64,000 bases of DNA from Streptomyces composti (lineage in GTDB: Bacteria > Actinomycetota > Actinomycetes > Streptomycetales > Streptomycetaceae): positions 44,091-108,090 of the forward strand of contig NZ_JAATEM010000027.1 in the NCBI RefSeq assembly GCF_012034205.1, written 5' to 3'. The position numbers and the translations under genes are program-made. Positions 40,881 to 49,418 of this stretch are shown piece by piece; within the stretch, counting starts at the first letter, position 1; the number at the start of each line of letters is the position of its first letter. The notes beneath the pieces are model-generated. The model saw nothing but the letters and a program-made list of their open reading frames with translations. It was not told the origin of the DNA and searched no databases.

Positions 40881-41657
40881 ATGGCCAAGCGCATCGACGT
40901 CAGCGGCCTGAACGCCTACTACAACTCCTTCCTGGCCATCGAGGACATCTCGATGACCATCGAACCCCGCTCGGTGACGGCCTTCATCGGCCCCTCCGGC
41001 TGCGGCAAGTCCACCTTCCTGCGCACCCTCAACCGCATGCACGAGGTCACCCCCGGCGGCCGGGTCGAGGGCAAGGTCATGCTGGATTCCGAGGACCTCT
41101 ACGGCAGCGGCGTCGACCCGGTGGCCGTGCGCCGCGAGGTCGGCATGGTCTTCCAGCGCCCGAACCCGTTCCCCACCATGTCGGTCTACGACAACGTGGC
41201 CGCCGGGCTGCGGCTGAACGGCAAGTACAAGAAGTCCGACCTGGACGACATCGTCGAGAAGTCCCTCCGCGGCGCCAACCTCTGGAACGAGGTCAAGGAC
41301 CGGCTGCACAAGCCGGGCGCCGGCCTGTCCGGCGGCCAGCAGCAGCGGCTGTGCATAGCGCGGGCGATCGCCGTGGAGCCGAACGTGCTGCTCATGGACG
41401 AGCCCTGCTCCGCCCTGGACCCGATCTCCACCCTCGCCGTCGAGGACCTGATCGGGGAGCTGAAGGAGCGCTTCACCATCGTGATCGTCACCCACAACAT
41501 GCAGCAGGCGGCCCGGGTCTCCGACCGCACCGCGTTCTTCAACCTGGCGGCGGTCGGCAAGCCCGGCAGGCTCGTCGAGATCGACGACACCGAGCGGATC
41601 TTCTCCAACCCGTCCGTGCAGGCCACCGAGGACTACATCTCAGGCCGCTTCGGCTGA
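40881..41657 (+). CDS. pstB: PstB, phosphate ABC transporter ATPase
   Basis: A 258-residue ATPase from ATG 40881 (MAKRIDVSGL); GTG 40872 would add three residues, but the family start and the AAAGAAG site favour 40881. Motifs are complete: Walker A GPSGCGKST, Q-loop VFQRPNPFP, signature LSGGQQQRLCIARA, Walker B VLLMDEPCSALDP, switch VTHNMQQA. It powers phosphate import by PstSCA. No phoU follows; instead two hairpins (41682-41758) and the convergent Pit gene do. Confidence 0.96.
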   Translation: MAKRIDVSGLNAYYNSFLAIEDISMTIEPRSVTAFIGPSGCGKSTFLRTLNRMHEVTPGGRVEGKVMLDSEDLYGSGVDPVAVRREVGMVFQRPNPFPTMSVYDNVAAGLRLNGKYKKSDLDDIVEKSLRGANLWNEVKDRLHKPGAGLSGGQQQRLCIARAIAVEPNVLLMDEPCSALDPISTLAVEDLIGELKERFTIVIVTHNMQQAARVSDRTAFFNLAAVGKPGRLVEIDDTERIFSNPSVQATEDYISGRFG

Positions 41658-41681
41658 GCGGTTGCCCGGTGACCTGCCCCT

Positions 41682-41758
41682 GGCCCTCGCGGTGCTGCAT
41701 GGCGGTGCCACCGCGAGGCCGCAGAAAGAGCCCGCCCCCGGGATCCGGGGGCGGGCTC
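41682..41758. terminator. Two tandem hairpins between convergent pstB and pit
   Basis: Stem 1 pairs CTCGCGGTG (41686-41694) with CACCGCGAG (41709-41717), extended with a bulge. Stem 2 pairs GAGCCCGCCCCC (41728-41739) exactly with GGGGGCGGGCTC (41747-41758). They separate the pstB stop (41657) from the pit stop (41792) and should work in both directions. Confidence 0.8.
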
Positions 41759-41791
41759 AGGCGTCGTGCGCCGGGCAGGGCCGGAGGCGTC

Positions 41792-42790
41792 CTACAGGGC
41801 CACCAGTTTCACGATCCAGAAGGAGGCGGCGGCGACCGCGGCGGCGGCCGGCATGGTGATGAACCAGCCGAGGATGATGTTCTTGGCCACGCCCCACCGC
41901 ACGGCGTTGATCCGCTTGGTGGCGCCCACACCCATGATCGCCGAGGTGATCACATGGGTGGTGGAGATCGGGGCGTGGAAGACGAACGCCGAACCGAACA
42001 TGATCGTCGCGCCGGTGCTCTCCGCCGCGAAGCCCTGCGGCGGATCCAGCTCGATGATCTTGCGGCCCAGGGTCCGCATGATCCGCCAGCCGCCGGCGTA
42101 GGTGCCCGCGGACAGCATCACCGCACAGGCGATCTTCACCCAGACCGGGATCGGGTCGCCGTAGTCCTCGACGTCGGCGATGACCAGCGCCATCACCACG
42201 ATGCCCATGGTCTTCTGCGCGTCCTGCAGGCCGTGGCCGAGGGCCATGCCCGCCGCGGACACCGTCTGCGCGATGCGGAAACCCCGCTTGGCCTTGTGCG
42301 GGTTGGACCGCCGGAAGATCCACATGATCGCGGCCATCACCAGATAACCGGCGATCAGGCCGACCACGGGCGAGACGAACATGGGGATGACGATCTTCTC
42401 CAGCACCCCGCTCCAGTAGACGGCGGTGCCGCCGGCCAGAGCCGCGCCCACCATGCCGCCGAACAGGGCGTGCGAGGAGGAGGACGGCAGACCGAAGTAC
42501 CAGGTGATCAGGTTCCAGGCGATCGCACCGACCAGCGCGGCGAACAGGATCCCCATGCCCGTCGAGCCCTCGGGCGTCTCGATCAGCCCCTCGCTGACCG
42601 TCTTGGCGACGCCCGAGCCGAGGAAGGCACCGGCGAGGTTCATCACGGCCGCCATCGCCAGCGCCACCCGTGGGGTGAGGGCACGCGTCGACACGGAGGT
42701 CGCGATCGCGTTCGCCGAGTCGTGGAAGCCGTTGGTGTACGTGAAGAAGAGCGCGACCCCGATGGTCACGACCAGAGCGAAGGTGTCCAT
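41792..42790 (-). CDS. Low-affinity inorganic phosphate transporter (Pit family)
   Basis: A 332-residue membrane protein from ATG 42790 (MDTFALVVTIGVALFFTYTNGFHDSANAIATSVSTRAL). The two PiT signature repeats are present: the first in GFHDSANAIATSVSTRALTPR, the second near APISTTHVITSAIMGVGATKR, with GLPSSSSHALFGGMVGAAL in between. About eight to ten membrane helices. It transports phosphate, usually as a metal-phosphate complex, driven by protons. It corresponds to the pitH1 position next to pst in S. coelicolor, from memory. Seven bases separate it from the upstream DUF47 gene, so the two form one operon. Confidence 0.93.
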   Translation of the reverse strand: MDTFALVVTIGVALFFTYTNGFHDSANAIATSVSTRALTPRVALAMAAVMNLAGAFLGSGVAKTVSEGLIETPEGSTGMGILFAALVGAIAWNLITWYFGLPSSSSHALFGGMVGAALAGGTAVYWSGVLEKIVIPMFVSPVVGLIAGYLVMAAIMWIFRRSNPHKAKRGFRIAQTVSAAGMALGHGLQDAQKTMGIVVMALVIADVEDYGDPIPVWVKIACAVMLSAGTYAGGWRIMRTLGRKIIELDPPQGFAAESTGATIMFGSAFVFHAPISTTHVITSAIMGVGATKRINAVRWGVAKNIILGWFITMPAAAAVAAASFWIVKLVAL

Positions 42791-42797
42791 GGAGGGG

Positions 42798-43418
42798 TCA
42801 GGACTCCTTGACCGCGATGGTCTCCACCGTGTTCGCCACGTGCTCGAAGGCGTCGGCCGCCTCTTCGAGTACGTCCACGATCTGCTTCAGCTTCAGGACC
42901 TCGATGGCGTCGTACTTGCCGTTGAAGAGGTGGGCGAGCAGCTTGCGGTGGATCTGGTCGGCCTGGTTTTCCAGGCGGTTGACCTCGATCCAGTACTCGG
43001 TGAGGTTCTCCATGGTCCGCAGATGCGGCATGGCCTCGGCGGTCAGCTCGGCGGCCCGCGCCAGCACCTCGATCTGCTGCTCGACGCCCTTGGGCAGTTC
43101 CTCGATGTTGTAGAGGACGACCAGGTCGACGGCCTCCTCCATGAAGTCCATGATGTCGTCGAGGGACGACGCGAGGGAGTAGATGTCCTCGCGGTCGAAC
43201 GGCGTGATGAACGAGGAGTTCAGCTGGTGGAAGATCGCGTGCGTGGCATCGTCGCCCGCGTGTTCCGCGGCCCGCATACGCTCTGCGATCTCGGCCCGGG
43301 CGGAGGAGTCCGCCCCGAGCAGTTCCATCAGGAGCTTGGAGCCCGTGACGATGTTGTCCGCGGAAGCGGCGAACATGTCGTAGAAGCTCGTCTCCCTGGG
43401 GGTCAGACGAAAGCGCAC
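42798..43418 (-). CDS. DUF47/PhoU-like Pit accessory protein
   Basis: A 206-residue all-helical protein from ATG 43418 (MRFRLTPRETSFYDMFAASADNIV). The DUF47 family resembles PhoU and regulates Pit transporters; genes for the two are typically adjacent, as here. Typical features are EHAGDDATHAIFHQLNSSFITPFDREDIYSLASSLDDIMDFMEEA, with a DREDI(Y/H)xLA motif, and NRLENQADQIHRKLLAHLF. It probably binds metal and controls Pit at the membrane inner face. It is divergent from csoR across 215 bases. Confidence 0.92.
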   Translation of the reverse strand: MRFRLTPRETSFYDMFAASADNIVTGSKLLMELLGADSSARAEIAERMRAAEHAGDDATHAIFHQLNSSFITPFDREDIYSLASSLDDIMDFMEEAVDLVVLYNIEELPKGVEQQIEVLARAAELTAEAMPHLRTMENLTEYWIEVNRLENQADQIHRKLLAHLFNGKYDAIEVLKLKQIVDVLEEAADAFEHVANTVETIAVKES

Positions 43419-43574
43419 GTGGGGTCCTCGGGGTGCATCGGTTTCGGTCAGGCTGATGCTAGGCGCATCAACCGGCCGCGACTAACGGGCCGCCCCCCAG
43501 TGTCGCCCATCAGAAACATTGATGAGCACGGGGGCGGTCGGGCAAGGGGCCCTTGCCCGGGAAGGTTCGGTACC

Positions 43575-43595
43575 ATATACCCACCAGGGGTATAT
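43575..43595 (+). promoter_or_regulatory. CsoR operator
   Basis: ATATACCC (43575-43582) and GGGTATAT (43588-43595) form an inverted repeat around a 5-base centre, matching the known CsoR-type sequence TAxACCC...GGGTxTA of actinobacteria. It lies 39 bases before the csoR start, so copper-responsive autorepression is expected. Confidence 0.82.
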
Positions 43596-43633
43596 ATCAC
43601 CCATGGCAGCAGCCACAGCAGCAGGAGGACGCC

Positions 43634-44005
43634 ATGACGACCACCGAGGCCGGCGCCGGTGCGCCCTCCGCCCCGGACGTGACCGAGGAGACGCAGGACA
43701 TCGTCACCGACCACGACCGCGGCGTCCACGGCTATCACCAGCAGAAGCAGGAGCACCTGAAGCGACTGCGCCGCATCGAGGGCCAGATCCGCGGCCTGCA
43801 GCGGATGGTCGACGAGGACGTCTACTGCATCGACATACTCACGCAGGTGTCCGCCTCCACCAAGGCGCTGCAGTCCTTCGCGCTGCAGCTGCTGGAGGAG
43901 CACCTGCGGCACTGCGTCGCCGACGCGGCCCTCAAGGGCGGCGACGAGATCGACGCCAAGGTGAAGGAGGCCACACAGGCCATCGCCCGCATGATGCGTA
44001 CCTGA
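43634..44005 (+). CDS. csoR: CsoR copper-sensing repressor
   Basis: A 123-residue repressor from ATG 43634, preceded by GGAGGAC; the longer frame starting at 43553 would run through the operator. The helical DUF156 fold has HLKRLRRIEGQIRGLQRMVDEDVYCIDILTQVSA. The copper ligands are present with exact family spacing: Cys65 in DVYCIDI, His90 in EEHLRH and Cys94 in RHCVAD (25 then 4 apart, as Cys36/His61/Cys65 of M. tuberculosis CsoR). Cu(I) binding releases DNA. No copper exporter gene is in the window, so it controls itself and distant genes. Confidence 0.93.
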   Translation: MTTTEAGAGAPSAPDVTEETQDIVTDHDRGVHGYHQQKQEHLKRLRRIEGQIRGLQRMVDEDVYCIDILTQVSASTKALQSFALQLLEEHLRHCVADAALKGGDEIDAKVKEATQAIARMMRT

Positions 44006-44035
44006 CGCATCCGACCGGGCACGTGCCACGCCCGA

Positions 44036-44078
44036 CGGCACCGCGGCGGGGCCTGGCACCGGCGACGGGGCGGTGCCG
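44036..44078 (+). terminator. Probable terminator after csoR
   Basis: CGGCACCGC (44036-44044) and GCGGTGCCG (44070-44078) are exact 9-base inverted repeats with a 25-base loop, 31 bases after the csoR stop. It faces the convergent small gene ending at 44142. Confidence 0.45.
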
Positions 44079-44141
44079 CCGCCGACCGGGACGTGGCCCT
44101 GCCCGGCCGGGGCGATGCCGCACCCCGGTGTGTGAGCGCGT

Positions 44142-44345
44142 TCAGCGCCCGCCGCGCAGGGACGACGGCGTGCGGTCCCGGCCCGCGCGCTCCTCGGCCA
44201 CCCGCAGCACCCTGTCGATGCTCTCCAGGCTGAGCCGGTCCTCCGCGGCGGAGGCGGCGATCATCAGCTCGCCGGTCAGCTCGATCTCGGCGAGGGCAAC
44301 GTGGTCCTGAACCGTCCCACCCCCGAGCGGAGCCACGCGCGTCAC
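44142..44345 (-). CDS. Small conserved-looking protein, function unknown
   Basis: A 67-residue soluble protein from GTG 44345 (GTGACGCGCGTG...), with AGGGATGAGG just before as a ribosome-binding site. Sequence VALAEIELTGELMIAASAAEDRLSLESIDRVLRVAEE is amphipathic-helical and has normal Streptomyces codon use (GC at third positions). No known motif. It is convergent with csoR and lies downstream of the lipoprotein-gene region on the other side of an 82-base gap. I do not recognise it. Confidence 0.6.
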   Translation of the reverse strand: MTRVAPLGGGTVQDHVALAEIELTGELMIAASAAEDRLSLESIDRVLRVAEERAGRDRTPSSLRGGR

Positions 44346-44427
44346 CTCATCCCTGCCGTCATCGGCTTCCTAGAGTAGGGAGCGCGATACGGGGCGCGCA
44401 TGGCACGTAAGGGCTAGTTCACGCCGG

Positions 44428-45279
44428 TCACTCCTCGGCGATCCGGCCCGCGTAGATGTCCCGCGCCGCTGGAAGCCGTACGTCCGCCGGGGCCCCGAAG
44501 TCGTAGAGCAGTGTGGTGGACGCCACAGCGACCGGGGTCTCCTGCTGTCCGTTCACAAAGCTGAAGCGGTGCCGGATCTTGCGGATCCGTCCCTGATCGT
44601 CCAGATACACGTCGAACGGCACCTCGGCGGTGGCGAACCCTTTCGCTGCCGCCCGCAGCGGCCCCCGGCTGGCCTCGCCCGCCCTGCGCGCCGCCACGGC
44701 GAGATCCGCGGTCCCCCGGTAGTGCCGCACCGCCGTCCCGGCCACCTCGGTCCGCTTCACGAAGGTCGCCGTCCGCGTCCCGCGCAGCACCTCGGCCGCG
44801 GCGAGCGGATCGGTCACCCCGCCGGTGACGAGATTGCCGTCGGACAGCGTCGCGGTGTCCACCCGCACCCACTTGTCGGGGGGCACCCCGGCCCCCCGGT
44901 TCTTCATGTACAGCGCGCCGGGCGCGAGCAGCTCCGTGATCGGCTGCCGGGCGCTGTCCCCCGCCGGATCCTCCGGCAGCACCACCTTCAGCCGCCCGAG
45001 CCGCTTCCCGAAGTCGTAGACGCCCTCGCCCCGGATGGTCACCCGGGTCCCCCCGGTGGCCATCTCCATCGACGTACGCGCCTTGCTGCTCCCCGCCTCG
45101 ACCAGCGCATCGGCGGCCTTCTCCACCACCTCGACCGCGTCCTCGGGTGGCGGCCCCCCGGTCACCGCCCCGCTCGGCGCGCACCCGGAGCCCGTGCCCC
45201 AGAGGCACCCCACCACCCCGACCGCAACGACCCCCACACCGGCCCGCCTGCCCAGCAGCTGCCGCCGCGATCCAGCCAT
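44428..45279 (-). CDS. LppX/LprG/LolA-like lipoprotein
   Basis: A 283-residue exported protein from ATG 45279. The N-terminus (MAGSRRQLLGRRAGVGVVAVGVVGC) has an Arg-rich start and a short hydrophobic core with VVGC (Cys25) fitting a lipobox. After the linker, the mature part has a pattern of long beta strands (KARTSMEMATGGTRVTIRGEGVYDFGKRLGRLKVVLP, TATFVKRTEVAGTAVRHYRGTAD, VYLDDQGRIRKIRHRFSF) like LolA/LppX-type lipid carriers in actinobacteria. A role in carrying lipids or sensing the envelope is inferred by fold resemblance only. The start is chosen by the signal peptide. It is divergent from the flavoprotein gene. Confidence 0.75.
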   Translation of the reverse strand: MAGSRRQLLGRRAGVGVVAVGVVGCLWGTGSGCAPSGAVTGGPPPEDAVEVVEKAADALVEAGSSKARTSMEMATGGTRVTIRGEGVYDFGKRLGRLKVVLPEDPAGDSARQPITELLAPGALYMKNRGAGVPPDKWVRVDTATLSDGNLVTGGVTDPLAAAEVLRGTRTATFVKRTEVAGTAVRHYRGTADLAVAARRAGEASRGPLRAAAKGFATAEVPFDVYLDDQGRIRKIRHRFSFVNGQQETPVAVASTTLLYDFGAPADVRLPAARDIYAGRIAEE

Positions 45280-45573
45280 CGCCTGCCTACCCCCGCTACG
45301 TCCGACACGGGCCGCCTGTCGTTCCGGTTAACGACGAGTAGGGTCCCCCGTCACGCGCCGTCCCCGCCCACCCCGGAACCCCCACCCCGCCGAGTGACCC
45401 TCCGGGTCCGCGCGGCTGCCGGCCGACGCCCGCTCAGCTCCGGCAGGGCGGGCCCGGCGGCATCCCGTCGGCACCGGGTCGCGCAACTCCCCCCGCACAG
45501 CCCGGCCCGCCCGCACCATGGAACCCCCGCAGCCGCGACCCCGTCTCGCCCAGGAGACACCGGGAGGCGTTAC

Positions 45574-47133
45574 ATGCAACGGCGGACCTTCATCGCAGCC
45601 GGCACGGCGACCCTGCTGACCGCCTGCACCACCCAGGGCGACGGCGGCACGGGCCCGGCCGGCCCGACCACCACCCCGCAGACATCCGCCCGGAACCGGA
45701 CGCCCACCCCCGGGCGCACCCCCCGCCCCGCCGACTGGACCGCCCTCGCCCGAAACCTCGACGGCCCGCTCGCCCGCCCCGGCGACGCCGCCTGGCCCAC
45801 GGCCCACCGCCTCTACAACACCCGCTTCGACTCCCTCAGACCGTCCGCCGTCGCCTACGTCCGCCACCCCGACGACATCCGCACCGCCCTCGCCTTCGCC
45901 CGCCGCCACACCACCCCCCTCACCATCCGCAACGGCGGCCACTCCTACACCGGCGCCTCCTCCGCCGACAACGCGCTGATCCTCGACGTCTCCGAGCTCA
46001 GCACCATCCGCACCACCCCCACCACCGCCGCCATCGGCGCCGGCGCCAAGCTGATCGACGTCTACCGCACCCTCGCCGCCAAGGGCACCACCATCCCCGC
46101 CGGCTCCTGCCCCACCGTCGGCATCTCCGGCCTCACCCTCGGCGGCGGCCACGGCGTCACCTCCCGCGCCTACGGCCTGACCTGCGACAGCCTCACCGCC
46201 GCCACTCTCGTCACCGCCGACGGCGAACAGCTCACCGCCACCCCCACCGACCACCAGGACCTCTTCTGGGCCCTCCGCGGCGCCGGCCTCGGCACCTTCG
46301 GCGTCGTCACCGAGCTGCACTTCACCACCCACCCGGCCCCCGAGAGCGTCACCGCCCACCTCGCCTGGCCCTGGCAGCAGGCCCCCGCCGTCCTCGACGC
46401 CTGGCAGCACTGGGCCCCCGCCCAGCCCGACGAGATCTGGTCCTCGCTGCACCTCGGCGCGACCCCCGGCCGCACCCCGGCCATCTCCCTCACGGCCTTC
46501 TCCCTCGGCAGCCAGGGAGACCTGCGGAACGCCGTCGACCGCCTGGCCGACCGCATCGGCACCCCCGCCACCACCGCCTCGGTGCGCCGCCGCCCCTACC
46601 TGGACGCCATGGAGCTGTACGCCGGCTGCTCCTCTTGGTCCGAGGACGCCCAGTGCCACCTCCCCGGCACCACCGCAGGCCGCAACCCGCGAGGCGTCCT
46701 GCGCCGCGAGACCTACGCCGCCCGCTCCGACTTCTTCGACCGCGTACTCGGCCGGGACGCCGTCCGCACCCTGCTCGGGCTGCTGCCCACCGTCCGGGGC
46801 GGCTCCGCCGCGATCCAGCTCACCGCCCTCGGCGGCGCCGTCAACCGGGTCTCCCCCACGGCCACGGCCTTCGTGCACCGCCGCTCCCGCCTGCTGGCGC
46901 AGTACCTGGTCTCCTGGAGCGAAGGCGCACCCGGCACCGCCGCCCGGTCATGGCTGGCCTCCGCACACGGGGCGATGCGCCCCTACGCCTCCGGCGCCGC
47001 CTACCAGAACTACGCGGACGCCTCCCTCAGGAACTGGCGCCAGGCGTACTACGGCAGCGCCGTCCCCCGCCTGACACAAGTGAAGAGGCGGTACGACCCG
47101 CACCGCCTCTTCACCCACGCCCAGGCCCTTTAG
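45574..47133 (+). CDS. BBE-type FAD-linked oxidoreductase, Tat/lipoprotein-exported
   Basis: A 519-residue protein from ATG 45574, with GGGAGG at 45562-45567. The signal MQRRTFIAAGTATLLTAC has twin arginines and a lipobox, suggesting Tat-exported lipoprotein (Cys18). The FAD domain (about 75-265) holds His123 in NGGHSYTG and Cys204 in YGLTCDSL, the two residues that attach FAD doubly in berberine-bridge-type enzymes, plus GSCPTVGISGLTLGGGHG. The C-terminus has the BBE motif YQNYADASLRNWRQAYYG followed by KRRYDPHRLF. Enzymes of this class oxidise sugars, alcohols or secondary metabolites; the substrate is unknown. The 294-base spacer upstream (45280-45573) is shared with the divergent lipoprotein gene. 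Confidence 0.9.
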   Translation: MQRRTFIAAGTATLLTACTTQGDGGTGPAGPTTTPQTSARNRTPTPGRTPRPADWTALARNLDGPLARPGDAAWPTAHRLYNTRFDSLRPSAVAYVRHPDDIRTALAFARRHTTPLTIRNGGHSYTGASSADNALILDVSELSTIRTTPTTAAIGAGAKLIDVYRTLAAKGTTIPAGSCPTVGISGLTLGGGHGVTSRAYGLTCDSLTAATLVTADGEQLTATPTDHQDLFWALRGAGLGTFGVVTELHFTTHPAPESVTAHLAWPWQQAPAVLDAWQHWAPAQPDEIWSSLHLGATPGRTPAISLTAFSLGSQGDLRNAVDRLADRIGTPATTASVRRRPYLDAMELYAGCSSWSEDAQCHLPGTTAGRNPRGVLRRETYAARSDFFDRVLGRDAVRTLLGLLPTVRGGSAAIQLTALGGAVNRVSPTATAFVHRRSRLLAQYLVSWSEGAPGTAARSWLASAHGAMRPYASGAAYQNYADASLRNWRQAYYGSAVPRLTQVKRRYDPHRLFTHAQAL

Positions 47134-47149
47134 CAGCAGGGCACCGACG

Positions 47150-47866
47150 TCACGCCGCCAGATCCCGCTCCCCGGCGGGCGCCGCCCCCGACATCTCGCT
47201 CCGGTCACCCGGCCGCGCACCCCGCCCGGCGGGATCCCGCGCGTCCTTCGCCGCGATCAGCCACCCCAGCCGCGGCGACCGCTCGATCGCCCGCATGACC
47301 GGCGTCAGCAGCGCCATGGCCACCGGCGAGAGCAGCAGCGCCACGGCCGTGCCGAGGGCGAGCCCGCCCACCACGTCGGTCGGGTAGTGCACGCCCATGT
47401 AGACCCGGCAGAAGCCCTCGAGCAGCGCGATGCCGATGCCGATGACGCCGTACTTGCGGTTGGCGAGGAACAGCCCCACCGCCAGCGCCATGGTGATCGT
47501 CGCGTGGTCGCTGACGAAGGAGTAGTCGGTCTTGCCGGTGACCAGGACCTCGAGCCCCTGATGGTCGTTGAACGGCCGGGGCCGCTCCACGAAGCCCCGT
47601 ATGGGCACATTGACGAGCACCGCGACCGCCGCGGCGAGCGGCGCCCAGACCAGCGCGGCCACCGACGGCGCCGCGTCCTCGCCGCCCCGCCGACGCACGC
47701 CCCACCAGCACCACATCACCAGCAGCACCATGGCGAGGAGCAGCCCGTACTCCCCGACGTACTCCATGATCCGGTCGAACCACGGCGGCGCGTCCTTGGC
47801 GAGGCCATTGATGTCGTAGAGCAGGTCGACGTCGGGGTTCGACCCGGATTCGGCGAGTCCAGCCAT
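47150..47866 (-). CDS. PAP2-family membrane phosphatase
   Basis: A 238-residue membrane protein from ATG 47866 (MAGLAESGSNPDVDLLYDING). Five or six helices are visible. The PAP2 phosphatase motifs are present: PIRGFVERPRPF, DYSFVSDHATITMALAVGLF (SDH in place of the common PSGH, with the catalytic His) and CRVYMGVHYPTDVVGGLALG. It probably dephosphorylates an isoprenoid or lipid pyrophosphate at the outer membrane face, such as undecaprenyl pyrophosphate. The longer open frame starting at 47902 is less likely. The C-terminal 35 residues are cytoplasmic and charged. It converges with the flavoprotein gene, 16 bases apart. Confidence 0.88.
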   Translation of the reverse strand: MAGLAESGSNPDVDLLYDINGLAKDAPPWFDRIMEYVGEYGLLLAMVLLVMWCWWGVRRRGGEDAAPSVAALVWAPLAAAVAVLVNVPIRGFVERPRPFNDHQGLEVLVTGKTDYSFVSDHATITMALAVGLFLANRKYGVIGIGIALLEGFCRVYMGVHYPTDVVGGLALGTAVALLLSPVAMALLTPVMRAIERSPRLGWLIAAKDARDPAGRGARPGDRSEMSGAAPAGERDLAA

Positions 47867-48090
47867 GGTGCTGCGGCCCCTTCGTCCTCTCTTCCGGCGC
47901 ACCGTGCGTGCGCCGTCACTGCCACCCCCGTGGTGTGTAGAACCGCTCGTCAGAACTCTCGTCTGCCCGGGCTACGCCAACAGGAACGCACGGCCCCTGC
48001 GGATCCGTTCCACACTCCACTGAATGATCACGCAGACGTTATCGAAGAGAGACTCATCACCGCAGCTCAGGGGGCTGCCTCACGCTCCGC

Positions 48091-49116
48091 TCACACCGTC
48101 GTGGGGAGCGCTTTCGCGCCATCTTCGGTCACCCGGGTGGCGCCGAAGTAGTCGGGGGTGTCGATCGGGTCGAACCGGATCACCGCCCCCGGACGCGGTG
48201 CGTCGATCATGTATCCGCCCCCGACATAGATGCCTACGTGCCGGATGGCCCGGGAGTCGGCCGGATCGTCCGAGAAGAACACCAGATCTCCCGGCAGCAG
48301 TTCGTCCCGCTTCGGGTGCGGCCCCGCGTTGTACTGGTCGTTGGCGACGCGCGGCAGCTTGATGCCCACGCTCTCGTAGGCCGCCTTGGTCAGCCCCGAG
48401 CAGTCGAAGCGTCCGCCCTGCTCAGGCGTGCCGTCGCCGCCCCAGAGGTAGGGCGTGCCCAGCTTCTTCTGCGCATAGGCGATCGCCCCGGCCGCCTGCC
48501 GCGAGGGATCGACCCGCCCGACCGGCGCGGCGAAGCTCTCCTCCAGCGCCCGGATCCGCTTCACATAGTTCTGCGTCTCCCTGTACGGCGGCACGCCCCC
48601 GTACTTGATCACCGCATAGGCCCCCGCGTTGTAGGAGGCCAGCATGTTTTCGGTCAGATCTCCGGGCACGTCCTTCACATAGGACGCCAGGGTGCAGTCG
48701 TACTTGGCCGCCGAGGGAATCGCGTCCTTGGGATCCCAGACGTCCCGGTCCCCGTCCCCGTCCCCGTCGATCCCGTGCGTGGCCCAGGTCCCCGGGATGA
48801 ACTGCGCGATGCCCTGCGCGGCGGCCGGGCTCTGCGCCCGCGGATTGAACCCGCTCTCCTGATACAGCTGGGCGGCGAGCAGCGCGGGGTTGATGGCCGG
48901 ACACAGCCTCCCCCACCGGTCCACCAGATCCCGGTAGGCCGCCGGCACGGCCTCCTTCGCCAACGCCTTGGCCGCCCCGCCCCCCACCCCGTTGACCAGA
49001 TTCCCGGCGACCACGTACACGCCGATGACCAGCAGCATCACAAAGGCCAGTCCGGAGCTGACAGCCAGGGACACCACGATCCAGGCCCTACGCACCGTCA
49101 ACCACCCTTCACCCAC
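48091..49116 (-). CDS. Bifunctional lytic transglycosylase / NlpC-P60 endopeptidase
   Basis: A 341-residue membrane-anchored cell-wall hydrolase. One span (about 12-40, AWIVVSLAVSSGLAFVMLLVIGVYVV) anchors it. The lysozyme-like domain (about 60-190) has LLAAQLYQESGFNPRAQSPAAAQGIAQFIPGTW with the catalytic Glu in QESGF. The NlpC/P60 domain (about 210-330) has Cys239 in RFDCSGLTKAAYES and the His in RHVGIYVGGGYMIDAPRPG. This architecture is typical of wall-opening enzymes of actinobacterial T4SS and conjugative elements, and a matching T4SS-like set follows at 54059-61254. The start may be a few codons further in. Confidence 0.9.
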   Translation of the reverse strand: MGEGWLTVRRAWIVVSLAVSSGLAFVMLLVIGVYVVAGNLVNGVGGGAAKALAKEAVPAAYRDLVDRWGRLCPAINPALLAAQLYQESGFNPRAQSPAAAQGIAQFIPGTWATHGIDGDGDGDRDVWDPKDAIPSAAKYDCTLASYVKDVPGDLTENMLASYNAGAYAVIKYGGVPPYRETQNYVKRIRALEESFAAPVGRVDPSRQAAGAIAYAQKKLGTPYLWGGDGTPEQGGRFDCSGLTKAAYESVGIKLPRVANDQYNAGPHPKRDELLPGDLVFFSDDPADSRAIRHVGIYVGGGYMIDAPRPGAVIRFDPIDTPDYFGATRVTEDGAKALPTTV

Positions 49117-49418
49117 CCGGATTCCGCCCGCGCCAGTCTAGGAGCTTCCCCCGGCCGGCCCGGCCGCAACCGGAACCCCCGCCCGACCACCCCGAAGACC
49201 GACAAGAAGAGGCCATTCGACGAGCACCGGCGTGAGCCTTCGTCCCGCCGCGCGCACCCGGGGCACCGATGCCCCGGTCCGCCCGATGCACCTCGTCGGC
49301 GACCTGAACGTCCTTCATACCGGCAGCGGCGTACGTGTCTTCGCGTCCCCGCACGCACCGGCCGCTTCCGCGGCCCGCATCTGACCGACCCCCTGTGACA
49401 GGAAGGACGGACCTCGAC
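49117..49418. other. Divergent promoter region before the ABC exporter
   Basis: About 300 bases between divergent genes. A short plus-strand frame (GTG 49232 to TGA 49382-49384) is open but has no convincing ribosome-binding site, and its product is not recognised. I see no strong operator or hairpin. Confidence 0.35.

Noticed and set aside
49232..49384. Short plus-strand peptide gene
   Set aside because: No clear ribosome-binding site, no recognisable product, and composition similar to chance frames.
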